Assembly: GCA_002336805.1 (NCBI GenBank)
Contig: DDEZ01000002.1
Location: 372,001-436,000 of the forward strand
DNA from: Bacteroidetes bacterium UBA1941
Lineage (GTDB): Bacteria; Bacteroidota; Bacteroidia; Chitinophagales; LD1
Direction of reading: 5' to 3'
DNA length: 64,000 bases
Part shown: positions 33,382-41,289 of the stretch, one piece after another
Layout of the letters: each line of letters begins with the position of its first letter
How positions within the stretch are numbered: the stretch's first letter is position 1
Notes under the pieces: generated by a model
What the model was told of the DNA's origin: nothing
What the model saw: the letters and a program-made list of their open reading frames with translations, nothing else
Database searches by the model: none
Translations under genes and position numbers: made by a program

Positions 33382-33829
33382 AGGTGATTTATTTTGAAGT
33401 GATGAAATACGGAGCAGAATTTTCAGAATCTTATGAATAACTCAGAATAAATGCAAAATACATTTCTCGCGAAGGCGCGAAGGTGTTACCCTCCAAACCT
33501 CCCTAAAATAGGGAGGCTTTAATACAGAATGCAAATTGTCTGAATCAGAATTTGCAGGATTTTAGAATTTATAGAATTAATACAGTTTTTAACCGCAGAG
33601 GCGGAGAGACGCAGAGGGAGTTTTTCAATACAACCCCTCTAAATCTCGCTAAAGGGAGACTATAATACATTTTGAACCACATAGAACACATAGGTCACAT
33701 AGAAATGCAGAAGAGAATCAAGGTTCATGTGGTGATGCAAAGATTAGTAAAATCGGCGATTTTGTGCGAGGGAATTATTCACAAAATGGTGGTGCCGGAG
33801 ATGGCGTGTACCAGGTACAGCGCGCACTT
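33382..33829. repeat. Noncoding region filled with short-period interspersed repeats
   Basis: 448 bases without a credible ORF. Blocks seen in order: CAGAATTTTCAGAATCTT type (33411-33428); CGCGAAGGCGCGAAGG (33467-33482); CCTCCCTAAAATAGGGAGG (33499-33517); AATCAGAATTTGCAGGATTT and TAGAATTTATAGAATT (33543-33578); AACCGCAGAGGCGGAGAG plus ACGCAGAG (33591-33616); a degenerate relative of the CCTCCC block (33631-33662); and CACATAG repeated three times every 9 bases (33678-33702). Each block iterates a unit of 8-9 bases. I recognise such blocks as common interspersed intergenic sequences in Bacteroidota, but nothing here identifies a transposase. Confidence 0.6.
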
Positions 33830-34624
33830 TTATAGGTAGTACTTAAAGTTGTTTTCTGTCAGGTGCTTTTCCTTGCTGTAGTAGTCGGGGTCGATCTTCT
33901 CTACCAGTGTCCAGAAGCGTGGGGAGTGGTCTGCATGTACGAGGTGCGCCAGCTCGTGTATCAGCACATAGTCTATCACCTCGTCGGGTGCGAACATCAG
34001 GCGCACAGAGATATTGATATTGCCCTGGGTAGAGCAGCTGCCCCAGTTAGACGTGTTGTATTTCATCCGCACCGAGTTGATCGTTTTGCCAAAGTACTTG
34101 CGGTTTAGCTCATGCAGGCGCTCTGATACGATAGGCGTGTAGAAGCGTGACAGGCAGCGCGCCACCAGGTAGCTGTTAGTACTATCTTCTGCTTCTTTAT
34201 TCAGCCCGCGAGTCAGGTTGATCACTATCTGGTCATTAAAGAGCTTTGCGGAGCTTTTCGGGTTGTCGTGATAGAAGATATTGATGCGGAAGGAGTGCTT
34301 GCCTATCTCCAGTATCTCGCCGTTGGTATACTTGCGCTGGGGGAGGTAGTCCAGCAGTTGAGGGTTCTTGTCCAGTTTGGTCTTGGCCCACTTCAGGAAG
34401 TTGTCGATATGCTTCTTCTTCTCCTCGATGGGTTGATTGGCAGCTATGCGGATCAATACGCCATTGGCATTGACCATGATCCGGTTATTAAACCGGGCCT
34501 CCTCCTGTATGCGCACCGGCACCGTACGGCCATTCACCTCCAGCTCAAAGTTTTCCAGCTTCTTTGGCGCTTCGGGTTTCGGCTTCTTATCCTCAAAGAG
34601 ATTATCAAATAGTGACAGCAGCAT
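33830..34624 (-). CDS. YgjP-like (DUF45) zinc metallopeptidase
   Basis: 264 residues, cytoplasmic. The active site HELAHLVHADHSPRFW (about 224-239) gives the HExxH motif, and the downstream His-x-x-x-F-W as in the YgjP/SprT-like group. Upstream are the family features NTSNWGSCS (about 190) and the strand INISVRLMFAP. The N-terminal third (LEVNGRTVPVRIQEEARFNNR) forms the usual strand-rich lead domain. YgjP homologues are linked to phosphatase or restriction contexts in some bacteria, but no such partner is adjacent. Substrate unknown. Confidence 0.88.
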   Translation of the reverse strand: MLLSLFDNLFEDKKPKPEAPKKLENFELEVNGRTVPVRIQEEARFNNRIMVNANGVLIRIAANQPIEEKKKHIDNFLKWAKTKLDKNPQLLDYLPQRKYTNGEILEIGKHSFRINIFYHDNPKSSAKLFNDQIVINLTRGLNKEAEDSTNSYLVARCLSRFYTPIVSERLHELNRKYFGKTINSVRMKYNTSNWGSCSTQGNINISVRLMFAPDEVIDYVLIHELAHLVHADHSPRFWTLVEKIDPDYYSKEKHLTENNFKYYL

Positions 34625-34724
34625 ATCTACAGCTACAAAAATCGTGAAAAGGCGGCAGGGCTCGCGCTGTACTTTTCAACAAAGCTCCGAGTAAAATGGC
34701 TGCGAAAGCCTATGAAATGAGCGA

Positions 34725-34754
34725 TTGGCTGTGATAAAATTTATTCTATTTTTG
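34725..34754 (+). promoter_or_regulatory. Bacteroidota-type promoter of clpP
   Basis: TTG at 34725-34727, 19-base spacer, TATTTTTG at 34747-34754 (TAnnTTTG). The clpP ATG at 34781 lies 26 bases after the box. Confidence 0.65.
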
Positions 34755-34780
34755 AACGTCTATACATCAAATAGTTAATC

Positions 34781-35389
34781 ATGAACATTAGAATGGAAGA
34801 ACCACAGGTACCAGGCAAACCGGACGAGCTGATCGAGAAATTTGCCGGCGGTGCCAAGTTTGACAATAAATTTCTGGAGCAGCGCAGGGTATTCCTGTGG
34901 GGCCCGGTCACGGATGAATCATCAGAGCGCGTGGTAAACCGCCTCCTTTTCCTCGATGCCAATGAGCCGGGCAAGGACATTTTCTTTTACATCAACTCTC
35001 CGGGTGGCGTAGTGACGTCGGGCATGGTAGTGTATGACGTGATGAAGATGATCCAGTCTCCGGTACATACTATCTGCATGGGCCTCGCAGCCTCTATGGG
35101 CTCGATCCTGCTCAGCGGTGGCGTGAAGGGCAAAAGGCTGATCTGGCCGCATGGCCGGGTGATGATACACCAGCCATCTATAGGCGGTATGTATGGCCAG
35201 GCCACAGATATCGAGATCACGGCAAATGAGATAGACAAGACCCGCCTCATGAGCGCAGAGATCCTGGCTGAGAATACCGGCAAGTCTGTAGAGCAGATAT
35301 TGGCGGACTTTGACCGTGACTACTGGATGAATGCCAAGGAGGCTGTGGCCTACGGTATCGTAGACGGCATAGCAGACAAGCTGATCTAA
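34781..35389 (+). CDS. clpP: ATP-dependent Clp protease proteolytic subunit
   Basis: Serine peptidase that forms the double-heptamer barrel of Clp protease. Triad: Ser105 in GLAASMGS, His130 in MIHQPS, Asp180 in FDRDYWM. The FFYINSPGG strand and VTSGMVVYD are family hallmarks. 202 residues, normal. An alternative start is Met5 (34793). Usually clpX follows; here clpP is followed by a strong terminator and unrelated genes, so clpX is elsewhere. Confidence 0.97.
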   Translation: MNIRMEEPQVPGKPDELIEKFAGGAKFDNKFLEQRRVFLWGPVTDESSERVVNRLLFLDANEPGKDIFFYINSPGGVVTSGMVVYDVMKMIQSPVHTICMGLAASMGSILLSGGVKGKRLIWPHGRVMIHQPSIGGMYGQATDIEITANEIDKTRLMSAEILAENTGKSVEQILADFDRDYWMNAKEAVAYGIVDGIADKLI

Positions 35390-35411
35390 GCAGATTTAAT
35401 CATACTCGTAG

Positions 35412-35459
35412 ACCGCAGCTGACGTCGGCATCCTGCCTCTGGTCAGCTGCGGTTTTTTA
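35412..35459 (+). terminator. Rho-independent terminator of clpP
   Basis: ACCGCAGCTGAC (35412-35423) pairs perfectly with GTCAGCTGCGGT (35442-35453) over 12 bp, followed by T6. It ends about 15 bases before the next start codon. Confidence 0.9.
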
Positions 35460-35473
35460 TTTCTTATTTTCAC

Positions 35474-35890
35474 ATGAAAAGCACCATGGCGCTCAACGAC
35501 CAGAATATAGAGATCGCAAAACTCCAGAAGGACATCATCACTACCCTCGGCATCAGCCAGGAGAATGCGATATTCAACTTCAAGCAGAAGAATGAAGTAG
35601 TCCGATTTGACCTGGTCACGATCAATCCGAAGCACGAGCAGTCATTCCTCTTTCACACCGTACACGGTACGGACAAGGTAGACGCCCTGCGCAAGATGCT
35701 GGAGTATATCAATGAGCACTACAGCAGCGAGAGCAGTATGACCATACAGTGGGTCAAAATAGGAGACAACAAGCTCCACACCTCCTACTTCCGCGCCCGC
35801 AATATGTATGACGCACTGGATAAGTTCTACTACGAGCGCGATATGAATCAGTACAAGATCTTCTCGATCACGCTCAATCCTGTCAGCTAA
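35474..35890 (+). CDS. Conserved hypothetical protein
   Basis: 138 residues, not recognised. No signal peptide, no membrane segment. Alternating strands and helices: an N-terminal helix (NIEIAKLQKDIITTLG), strands VVRFDLVTINP and FLFHTVHG, a central helix DALRKMLEYINEHY, strands MTIQWVKIG and HTSYFRARNM, a helix MYDALDKFYYERD and a last strand IFSITLNPV. That order suggests two related alpha-beta halves. It starts 15 bases after the clpP terminator and has its own transcript, therefore. Lacks obvious active-site residues; an RNA- or protein-binding role is possible but not supported. Confidence 0.7.
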   Translation: MKSTMALNDQNIEIAKLQKDIITTLGISQENAIFNFKQKNEVVRFDLVTINPKHEQSFLFHTVHGTDKVDALRKMLEYINEHYSSESSMTIQWVKIGDNKLHTSYFRARNMYDALDKFYYERDMNQYKIFSITLNPVS

Positions 35891-35918
35891 GTAGGGACTT
35901 CGTTCTCTTTAGAAAATA

Positions 35919-35992
35919 TTAACCGCAAAGGCCGCAAAGAACGCGGAGAATTGATGAAAACACCTTTGCGTTCTCCGCGTTCTTGGCGTTAA
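35919..35992. repeat. Inverted pair of 9-bp-period repeat arrays
   Basis: AAGAACGCGGAGAA (35937-35950) pairs perfectly with TTCTCCGCGTTCTT (35971-35984). Each arm is an array of three 9-base units of pattern GCnnAGnnC (GCAAAGGCC, GCAAAGAAC, GCGGAGAAT on the left; GCCAAGAAC, GCGGAGAAC, GCAAAGGTG on the right read in reverse). Both arms start with TTAAC. The left arm shares the sequence TTAACCGCA-AGGC with 33589-33600. Confidence 0.75.
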
Positions 35993-36093
35993 AATCATTG
36001 ATCATAAAGTTCAGAGTAGCGCTTATCAAATACACTAGGTTCTTTCTTCTCCTTCGGAGAACAGAGATGCCGAAGGCAGAGAGATGAGGTCAT

Positions 36094-36128
36094 AAAAGCC
36101 CCAGCCTCTCTCGGGAAGAAACTGGGGC
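36094..36128 (-). terminator. Probable terminator of the 36153-36584 gene
   Basis: On the minus strand GCCCCAG (36128-36122) pairs with CTGGGGC (36104-36098), 17-base loop, followed by TTTTAT. It lies about 25 bases beyond the stop codon. Confidence 0.6.
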
Positions 36129-36152
36129 GTCAATACAAGTTTATCGTTAACC

Positions 36153-36584
36153 TTAAAAAAGCCCTGCTGCTACCGGCTGTGCCTCTACCGGCTTCACTGC
36201 ATCTATGAAGAAGAGGTTGGTATTATAGTCTACCTTCCACTCGCCCACTTCATTTTCATAAAAGGAGCGATCCAGCTTTAGCATACACTGGTGGAGGCAT
36301 ACAGCCTTGCCAAAGATGTGCTTTAAGTTCAGGTTTACCGGTACTGCGTGAGGGCGCTTGAAGGCGTCCATGATCAGGTAGATGATCTCCTGGCCCACCT
36401 TGCCGGAGTGCTTGAGCAGCTGGTAGAGGTTTTTCTTATTGGTGATATACTGCGCAAACTCCATTTTGCCATTGACCTCGATCTCCCCGATCAGGGTCAC
36501 CTCCTCAGACGTAAAGAACTCTATCTCAGAGAAATGGATCTTATTGCGAACGATAGACGGTTGTTTTTGTTCTATGGCTTTCAT
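36153..36584 (-). CDS. Conserved hypothetical protein
   Basis: 143 residues from the ATG at 36584 (MKAIEQKQPSIVRNKIHF); the open frame runs to 36632 but the extra 16 residues look noncoding. Not recognised. Mixed alpha-beta composition without signal or membrane segment; the sequence IGEIEVNGKMEFAQYITNKK suggests a beta hairpin, followed by a helix (NLYQLLKHSGKVGQEIIYLIMDAF) and a strand-rich end. C-terminal PVEAQPVAAGLF is low complexity. Flanked by the inverted repeat array on one side and the WYL regulator on the other. Confidence 0.6.
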   Translation of the reverse strand: MKAIEQKQPSIVRNKIHFSEIEFFTSEEVTLIGEIEVNGKMEFAQYITNKKNLYQLLKHSGKVGQEIIYLIMDAFKRPHAVPVNLNLKHIFGKAVCLHQCMLKLDRSFYENEVGEWKVDYNTNLFFIDAVKPVEAQPVAAGLF

Positions 36585-36840
36585 CTCGATTAGTTTTAAA
36601 TGATAACACGAAATAACAAGCACACTGCGCAACCAATTTGCGTAGTAAAAAATAATTTTTAGTTTTCGGTAGTTCCCGCCATCCTATGTACGACAAGGCG
36701 GGTGCCAAAGGGCGGAAAATGTGCCTGTTACATATGCACACCCTGCTGAAACTTTTTTTGAAACCCTGATTTGATTGGTTATATTATACAGGGCGTGCAG
36801 TACTATTATAGACGGCTGCCCAGCCAAAACCTGACAGCAT

Positions 36841-37839
36841 ATGTCACTGAATAAAGACGCCTTTGCCCGATACCGGCTGCTGGACGAGCGCCTGCGCAAA
36901 AAGCCCAACCCTACGCTGGACCACCTCATCAGGTATGTGAGCGAGGGGCTGGATAAGCCTGTGTCTCGCCGCACCATCCAGCTGGATATCCAGGAGATGC
37001 GCTACAGCCAGGCGTTGAAGTTTATGGCTCCGATCATTTTTGATAGGGGGGCGCACAGTTATTATTATTCGGATGCAGCATACTCTATCAATAACCTCCC
37101 TGTCACCGCAGACGATCTTCACGGGCTGGAGTTTGCCATCAGCCTGCTCGACCAGTTTAAGGAGCTGCCGGCTATCAAAGAATTTGAGGAGTCTATCAAG
37201 AAAATAGCAGAGACTGTGCGCTTCAATAAGCAGTCTCGCGGAGAGGACAAGATCATACAGTTTGACCGGCCCAATAGCTACCGGGGCATAGAGTACTTTG
37301 AGCCGCTGGTGCGCGCTATACGTGAGCGCAGGAGGATCCGCCTTTTCTACCGCAAATTTGACGGAGAGGCGGTGAAGGAACACCTCATAGACCCGTATGT
37401 GCTGCGCGAGTCGCGGGGCCGCTTCTACCTGCTGGGCAATGTGCATGAGGGCAGGACGGAGAAAGTAAAGACCTATGCCTTCGATCGCTTCACAGACCTG
37501 CAGGTCACGGACAAGACCTTTGACGGCAAAGCCTTTGACAGTGAGAAGTACTTTCAGAATGTATATGGCATATCAGAGGGTGCGGGTAAGGCTGAAACTG
37601 TACTATTGGCATTCACCCCTGTACAGGCTAAGTATATACAGTCGCAGCCGCTGCACCACTCACAGCAGGTGGTGAAGGAAACGGCGAAGGAGACACAGAT
37701 CAGCCTGAGTGTAATGGTCAATCATGAGCTGGTGAGCCAGCTACTCAGCTATGGGGCCAATGTGCGTGTGCTGCGGCCCGCATCTCTGGTAGAAAAGGTT
37801 AAAGCCGAGTTAAAAAAATCTCTGGACCAATATCCATAG
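36841..37839 (+). CDS. WYL-domain transcriptional regulator
   Basis: 332 residues. N-terminal helix-turn-helix (about 1-75: KNPNPTLDHLIRYVSEG-like, SRRTIQLDIQEMRYS), a linker region, then the WYL ligand-binding domain (about 150-235: AIRERRRIRLFYRKFDGE, HLIDPYVLRESRGRFYLLGN, YAFDRFTDLQV) and a C-terminal winged extension (about 245-330). The W-Y-L core is represented by the FYRKF and RFYLLG segments. WYL proteins sense nucleotides or nucleic acid ends and often repress DNA-repair or defence operons. It is followed 38 bp downstream by a TerB-like gene on the same strand. Its own targets are unknown. Confidence 0.87.
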   Translation: MSLNKDAFARYRLLDERLRKKPNPTLDHLIRYVSEGLDKPVSRRTIQLDIQEMRYSQALKFMAPIIFDRGAHSYYYSDAAYSINNLPVTADDLHGLEFAISLLDQFKELPAIKEFEESIKKIAETVRFNKQSRGEDKIIQFDRPNSYRGIEYFEPLVRAIRERRRIRLFYRKFDGEAVKEHLIDPYVLRESRGRFYLLGNVHEGRTEKVKTYAFDRFTDLQVTDKTFDGKAFDSEKYFQNVYGISEGAGKAETVLLAFTPVQAKYIQSQPLHHSQQVVKETAKETQISLSVMVNHELVSQLLSYGANVRVLRPASLVEKVKAELKKSLDQYP

Positions 37840-37877
37840 CTGGAAATATTGCTTAATTTACCCTCAAAATCAAGGTC

Positions 37878-38240
37878 ATGCCAAACGGAAGGAAAAACAA
37901 ACCTATAGCAGGATACCACATCCTGATGCTGCTCTCTGCAGTAGACCACAAGTTTAGCGTGGCGGAGGATCGTATCATAGCGGAGTATGTGGCGGAGAAC
38001 TTCCCCATACCAGTCAGCCTGGACAAAGAACTAGAGTTCATCAGCACGCTGAAGGAGGAAGACTACATGCTCCACTTTACGAAGTGCATGGAGGACTTCT
38101 ACCTAGACTCTACAGATGAAGAGCGCTTGCACCTCATTGATTTTGCCATCAAGCTGACCAAGGCTACACGACCTATCACCAAAGAAGAAAACATCTACCT
38201 CAGTGAGCTCTACAATGAATGGACTGAGACCGTAGAATAA
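37878..38240 (+). CDS. TerB-like protein
   Basis: 120 residues, all-helical. The sequence GYHILMLLSAVDHKFSVAEDRIIAEYV with an Asp-containing turn and the following LDKELEFISTLKEEDYM match the TerB (tellurite resistance) four-helix domain, which binds metal through Asp/Glu residues. The typical paired D-x-x-x-x-x-E motif is partly visible (DHKFSVAEDRI). No other Ter gene is near, so it is a stand-alone TerB homologue. Spaced 38 bp from the WYL gene and 11 bp from the next gene, so it may be an operon member. Confidence 0.7.
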   Translation: MPNGRKNKPIAGYHILMLLSAVDHKFSVAEDRIIAEYVAENFPIPVSLDKELEFISTLKEEDYMLHFTKCMEDFYLDSTDEERLHLIDFAIKLTKATRPITKEENIYLSELYNEWTETVE

Positions 38241-38251
38241 AAAACCTATAC

Positions 38252-39010
38252 ATGCACCGGCTGCGACCTGCCATACTCCTGCTGCTCATAGCAGCATCGC
38301 CGGCGCTACATGCCCAGACGAAAAGTACGTCTGGTACTATCAAGGGCACCACCAAGATCAATAGTGAGATCTATATCCCCCTGCGTGAGCGGGAGGAGGT
38401 GCAGGTCATACCCCTGGTAGATACGCTGGACTGTGACAAGGAGTATTTGTTTCGCCTGCGTTTTTCCGCCAAGTATAGTTTCTCAGAGTTGTTCTTTGAC
38501 AAGGGCCTGGCTACTCGCGTGGATTCCTTTCTGTCTATCAGGCCGCGGTCAGCCCGTACGGAGGGTGCGGATACGGCTACCCTGCGCATCATCGGCTTCT
38601 CCAGCAATAACCGCATCCTGCTGTATCATAAGTTTATCCTGCTGCCACATGAGCGCGTGTTCCCTGTATTGAACCCAGCGGGCAGTACCAATATCACCGT
38701 AGGCCACCTGGCACTGGAGCGTGATATGGTCTATTCTCAAAAGGACTTTCCGGACAAGTGTTCATTCGGCTTTGAGGAAAATGGCCGCATCAACAAAGAC
38801 AATAAGATCACCGGCATCACCATCTCTCTGGTCAATCGTCATGTATCCAAAAACTTCTACGTGAAAGGTGATGTACCCACTGATGAAATGATCAAAGAAG
38901 TGCGTAAGGTCAAAAAGGGAACGACCATGTACATACGCCTCGACATCAAAAACGGCAGGAAGAGCAAAAGCGTCTGGACACGCTTTACACTAGGTGATGG
39001 GGGTGAGTAA
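38252..39010 (+). CDS. Secreted protein of unknown function
   Basis: 252 residues. Signal peptide MHRLRPAILLLLIAASPALHA cut before QTKS (Gln at +1). The rest is beta-rich with repeated hydrophobic-polar alternation (VIPLVDTLDCDKEYLFRLRFS, LRIIGFSSNNRILLYHKFIL), Cys near the middle (DCDKE, DKCSFGF) and no catalytic motif. It begins 11 bases after the TerB-like gene and is convergent with the exonuclease gene 7 bases away. Not a T9SS substrate by sequence. Unknown. Confidence 0.7.
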   Translation: MHRLRPAILLLLIAASPALHAQTKSTSGTIKGTTKINSEIYIPLREREEVQVIPLVDTLDCDKEYLFRLRFSAKYSFSELFFDKGLATRVDSFLSIRPRSARTEGADTATLRIIGFSSNNRILLYHKFILLPHERVFPVLNPAGSTNITVGHLALERDMVYSQKDFPDKCSFGFEENGRINKDNKITGITISLVNRHVSKNFYVKGDVPTDEMIKEVRKVKKGTTMYIRLDIKNGRKSKSVWTRFTLGDGGE

Positions 39011-39017
39011 AGGCTTC

Positions 39018-40358
39018 TTAGAAGTTGATGATCTTAAGACCCTTGCCTTTGCGTAGCTCCTGGCGGATTATCTTTTGTATCTCCAGGTCATCTTCGTATG
39101 GTTTGATACTAGCACGGAGGCTTTCATTGGTCACAGGGGTCAGCTCCGGGCAGATGTAGCCCATACCGAGAAAGACGCTATTCTCTACGCAGATCACAGA
39201 GTTCTCATCCGGGCGGCGGCCATCACCTACTATAAAGAAGTTTGAGTTCTTATACAGGTATTTTCTAACGGCCTTATCTATTTTCTCGTTGTATGATTTC
39301 TTGAAGTTCTCGCGCTGCTCGGGCTCTGTGATCTTTTTGAGGAGTGAAAACTGTACCTGCAGGTGGCCCTCTACTATGATCTTATGTAGGACCTTTTGTG
39401 CAGTGCCACGGCTCTGAAATTTCAAGGTCATCTCACCTCCGGTGAATTCTATCTTCTCTACACGCAGGTGCTTGAAGCCCTCCTCATCCGTGATGATAAA
39501 GATAGCCGATGTGAGTTTGTATTCCTTAGGGCGCTTATTAAACTCAGGCACCAGCCTCTTCACCTCGTGGTAGGCACCGAGGCGCGCCATGAGTTCATTG
39601 CCGGTAGGCTGGTAGTCTATCTGAGTGATAGCCTCCTGTGCCCGCTGCCGCTCCGGAAATCCATCTGCCTTATTAAAGAACTTGATCACCTCGCGGCGTA
39701 CGTTCTTAGAAGCTTCGATGAAGAGTACCTTATCAGTAGCATCCTTGAGGTAAAAGTAGCCTGGCTCCTCAGGGAGCTTTTCTATCTCGCCGAGTGTGAT
39801 GTTTGGCGGGAGGATAGACGGGTCTATGCCATGGTTCATCTCTATCTCGAGATACTTTCTGGCGCTGCCCTGCTTGAGTATCAGGTCGAGGAGCTTCACG
39901 GTGGCCTCTACATCACCGAGGGCACGGTGCCTATTCTCTATCGTGATGCCGAGTGACTCGCAGAGCGAGCCCAGGCTATAGGAGGTAAATCCGGGCAGCA
40001 CCTTGCGGGCCATATTGACGGTATCGACCTGTTTGCGTACGAAGTCTATGCCCAGGCGCTTATACTCGCTACGCACCATACCATAGTCAAACTTGACATT
40101 GTGCGCTACAAATATCTTCTCGCGTGTGATCTCCAGTATCTTCTCCTGTATGTCCTCAAAGGATGGTGCATGGCGCACCATTTTATCTGTGATGCCAGTC
40201 AGCTGGGTCACATATTTGTCTATATTGCGATGCGGATTGACCAGCGAGGAGTATTGCTCCACGATATTTTCACCGTCGTAGACTATGACAGCGATCTCTA
40301 TGATCCTGTCTACGGAGGGGCTGCCTCCTGTGGTCTCTACATCTATGACGGCATACAT
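39018..40358 (-). CDS. DEDDh exonuclease fused to a degenerate GIY-YIG domain
   Basis: 446 residues. Residues 1-170 are a DnaQ/PolC-epsilon type 3'-5' exonuclease: DVETTGG (6-12), HNVKFDYGMV and HRALGDVEATV (about 143), with intact Asp, Glu and His. After a linker (IEKLPEEPGYFYLKDATDKVL) comes a UvrC-Cho type GIY-YIG region. There the two hallmark motifs read GYFY and LFIE instead of GIY and YIG, so its nuclease activity is doubtful. The C-terminal 250 residues (RPKEYKLTSAIFII onward) show no familiar motif. DnaQ-UvrC fusions occur in Bacteroidota. Divergent from the outer-membrane gene at 40501. Confidence 0.82.
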   Translation of the reverse strand: MYAVIDVETTGGSPSVDRIIEIAVIVYDGENIVEQYSSLVNPHRNIDKYVTQLTGITDKMVRHAPSFEDIQEKILEITREKIFVAHNVKFDYGMVRSEYKRLGIDFVRKQVDTVNMARKVLPGFTSYSLGSLCESLGITIENRHRALGDVEATVKLLDLILKQGSARKYLEIEMNHGIDPSILPPNITLGEIEKLPEEPGYFYLKDATDKVLFIEASKNVRREVIKFFNKADGFPERQRAQEAITQIDYQPTGNELMARLGAYHEVKRLVPEFNKRPKEYKLTSAIFIITDEEGFKHLRVEKIEFTGGEMTLKFQSRGTAQKVLHKIIVEGHLQVQFSLLKKITEPEQRENFKKSYNEKIDKAVRKYLYKNSNFFIVGDGRRPDENSVICVENSVFLGMGYICPELTPVTNESLRASIKPYEDDLEIQKIIRQELRKGKGLKIINF

Positions 40359-40436
40359 CGGGGGGCAAACGTAACGAATAATGGGAACCGCATACAGGTG
40401 GATTGTTAAGATTGGTTGAAAAAAATGTATTTTAGG

Positions 40437-40467
40437 AGTATTGACTGGACAGTATTGCGAAGTATTG
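40437..40467 (+). repeat. Three direct AGTATTG repeats upstream of the 40501 gene
   Basis: AGTATTG at 40437-40443, 40451-40457 and 40461-40467 (starts 14 and 10 bases apart), 34 bases or more before the ATG at 40501. Could be a regulator binding site; no other function visible. Confidence 0.3.
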
Positions 40468-40500
40468 AAAATTCACAATAGTCTTGTTTATCAGTGATTT

Positions 40501-41235
40501 ATGATTTTTAAAGTAAAGGACAGGAAAATTCGGAACTTATTGGGCACGATGGGACTACTGCTGTCAGTAGCAGCATCTCCCATATATGCGCAGCGCACTC
40601 AGTCAGACTCTACCGCCCGGGCTATACAGCGGCAGGTAGATAGTCAGCCTGATAGTACGCGCAATGGCTTCTTCCACGCTTCCCGGTTTCACAGCTCTTT
40701 TCACGTACAGTTTGAGGGTGAGGCGGCTTATATGTTTCGCGAGGTAGGTGCAGTGACGGGATTTCAGGTGGCCTGGGTCATCAACCATAAAATATCGATC
40801 GGAGCGGCTTTCAGCATACTGACCTCCAATAACGTGACCGTAAACCGCTATGTAAATAGCAATACCGCCATCGGCCTGACGCCAAACAACATAACCCCGA
40901 CGGTCATGTCTGCCGGTCTGACCGGAGGTTACATCTTCAGGTCGGGCAAGAAACTCTCTTTTGAGCCGCAGCTGGGCCTGGGTTGGGCTTACGTTCACTT
41001 TGCCGATCCACGTGCCGGGTGGGTAGATCCTGCGGCCAATAAGAGTGAGAGCTTCACGGGGCACTATGCCTGTATCAATCCGTCTGTGAGCATGATCTGG
41101 AATGCCACAAAGGTCTTCCGCCCCGGTATCGTGATAGGTGGCAATGCAGTGCTGGGCAAAGACTACCTGAGCGTCAAGGCCGATAATGTAGGCTCTGTGT
41201 ACGGTGGCCTATTCCTGCGCTTTGGTACTTTCTAA
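40501..41235 (+). CDS. Outer-membrane beta-barrel protein
   Basis: 244 residues. Signal peptide with a cleavage at IYA before QRTQ (Gln at +1); the first 15 residues (MIFKVKDRKIRNLLG) are charged, as in long Bacteroidota signals. A polar stretch rich in Ser, Arg and Gln (about 35-60) is followed by eight or so alternating hydrophobic strands (FHVQFEGEAAYMFREVG, GFQVAWVINHKISIGAAFSI, LTGGYIFRSGKKLSFEPQLGLGWAYVHF) ending in LFLRFGTF, a C-terminal aromatic residue typical of barrels. It resembles small OmpW/OmpA-like barrels; ligand unknown. Confidence 0.75.
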   Translation: MIFKVKDRKIRNLLGTMGLLLSVAASPIYAQRTQSDSTARAIQRQVDSQPDSTRNGFFHASRFHSSFHVQFEGEAAYMFREVGAVTGFQVAWVINHKISIGAAFSILTSNNVTVNRYVNSNTAIGLTPNNITPTVMSAGLTGGYIFRSGKKLSFEPQLGLGWAYVHFADPRAGWVDPAANKSESFTGHYACINPSVSMIWNATKVFRPGIVIGGNAVLGKDYLSVKADNVGSVYGGLFLRFGTF

Positions 41236-41242
41236 ATAAAAA

Positions 41243-41265
41243 AAGGGCCGGTCGTGACCAGCCCT
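41243..41265 (-). terminator. Rho-independent terminator, mainly for the minus-strand gene
   Basis: AAGGGCCGGTC and GACCAGCCCTT form a stem with one mismatch (41243-41253 / 41255-41265). On the minus strand it is followed by T7, giving a strong terminator for the gene ending at 41290. On the plus strand the T-run is weak, so it may stop both converging transcripts. Confidence 0.7.
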
Positions 41266-41289
41266 TCTATATTATCTTTCTATTCTCTT

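Noticed and set aside
33382..33829. An insertion sequence or prophage end in the repeat-rich gap
   Set aside because: No transposase or integrase ORF, no terminal inverted repeats bounding a unit, no tRNA target.
36662..36709. Terminator-like hairpin CCCGCC/GGCGGG before the WYL gene
   Set aside because: Stem of only 6 bp with a long loop and no T-run; not distinguishable from chance.
36841..38240. WYL regulator plus TerB-like protein as a defence island
   Set aside because: Neither neighbour encodes a recognisable restriction, nuclease-toxin or abortive-infection gene, so defence is not supported.
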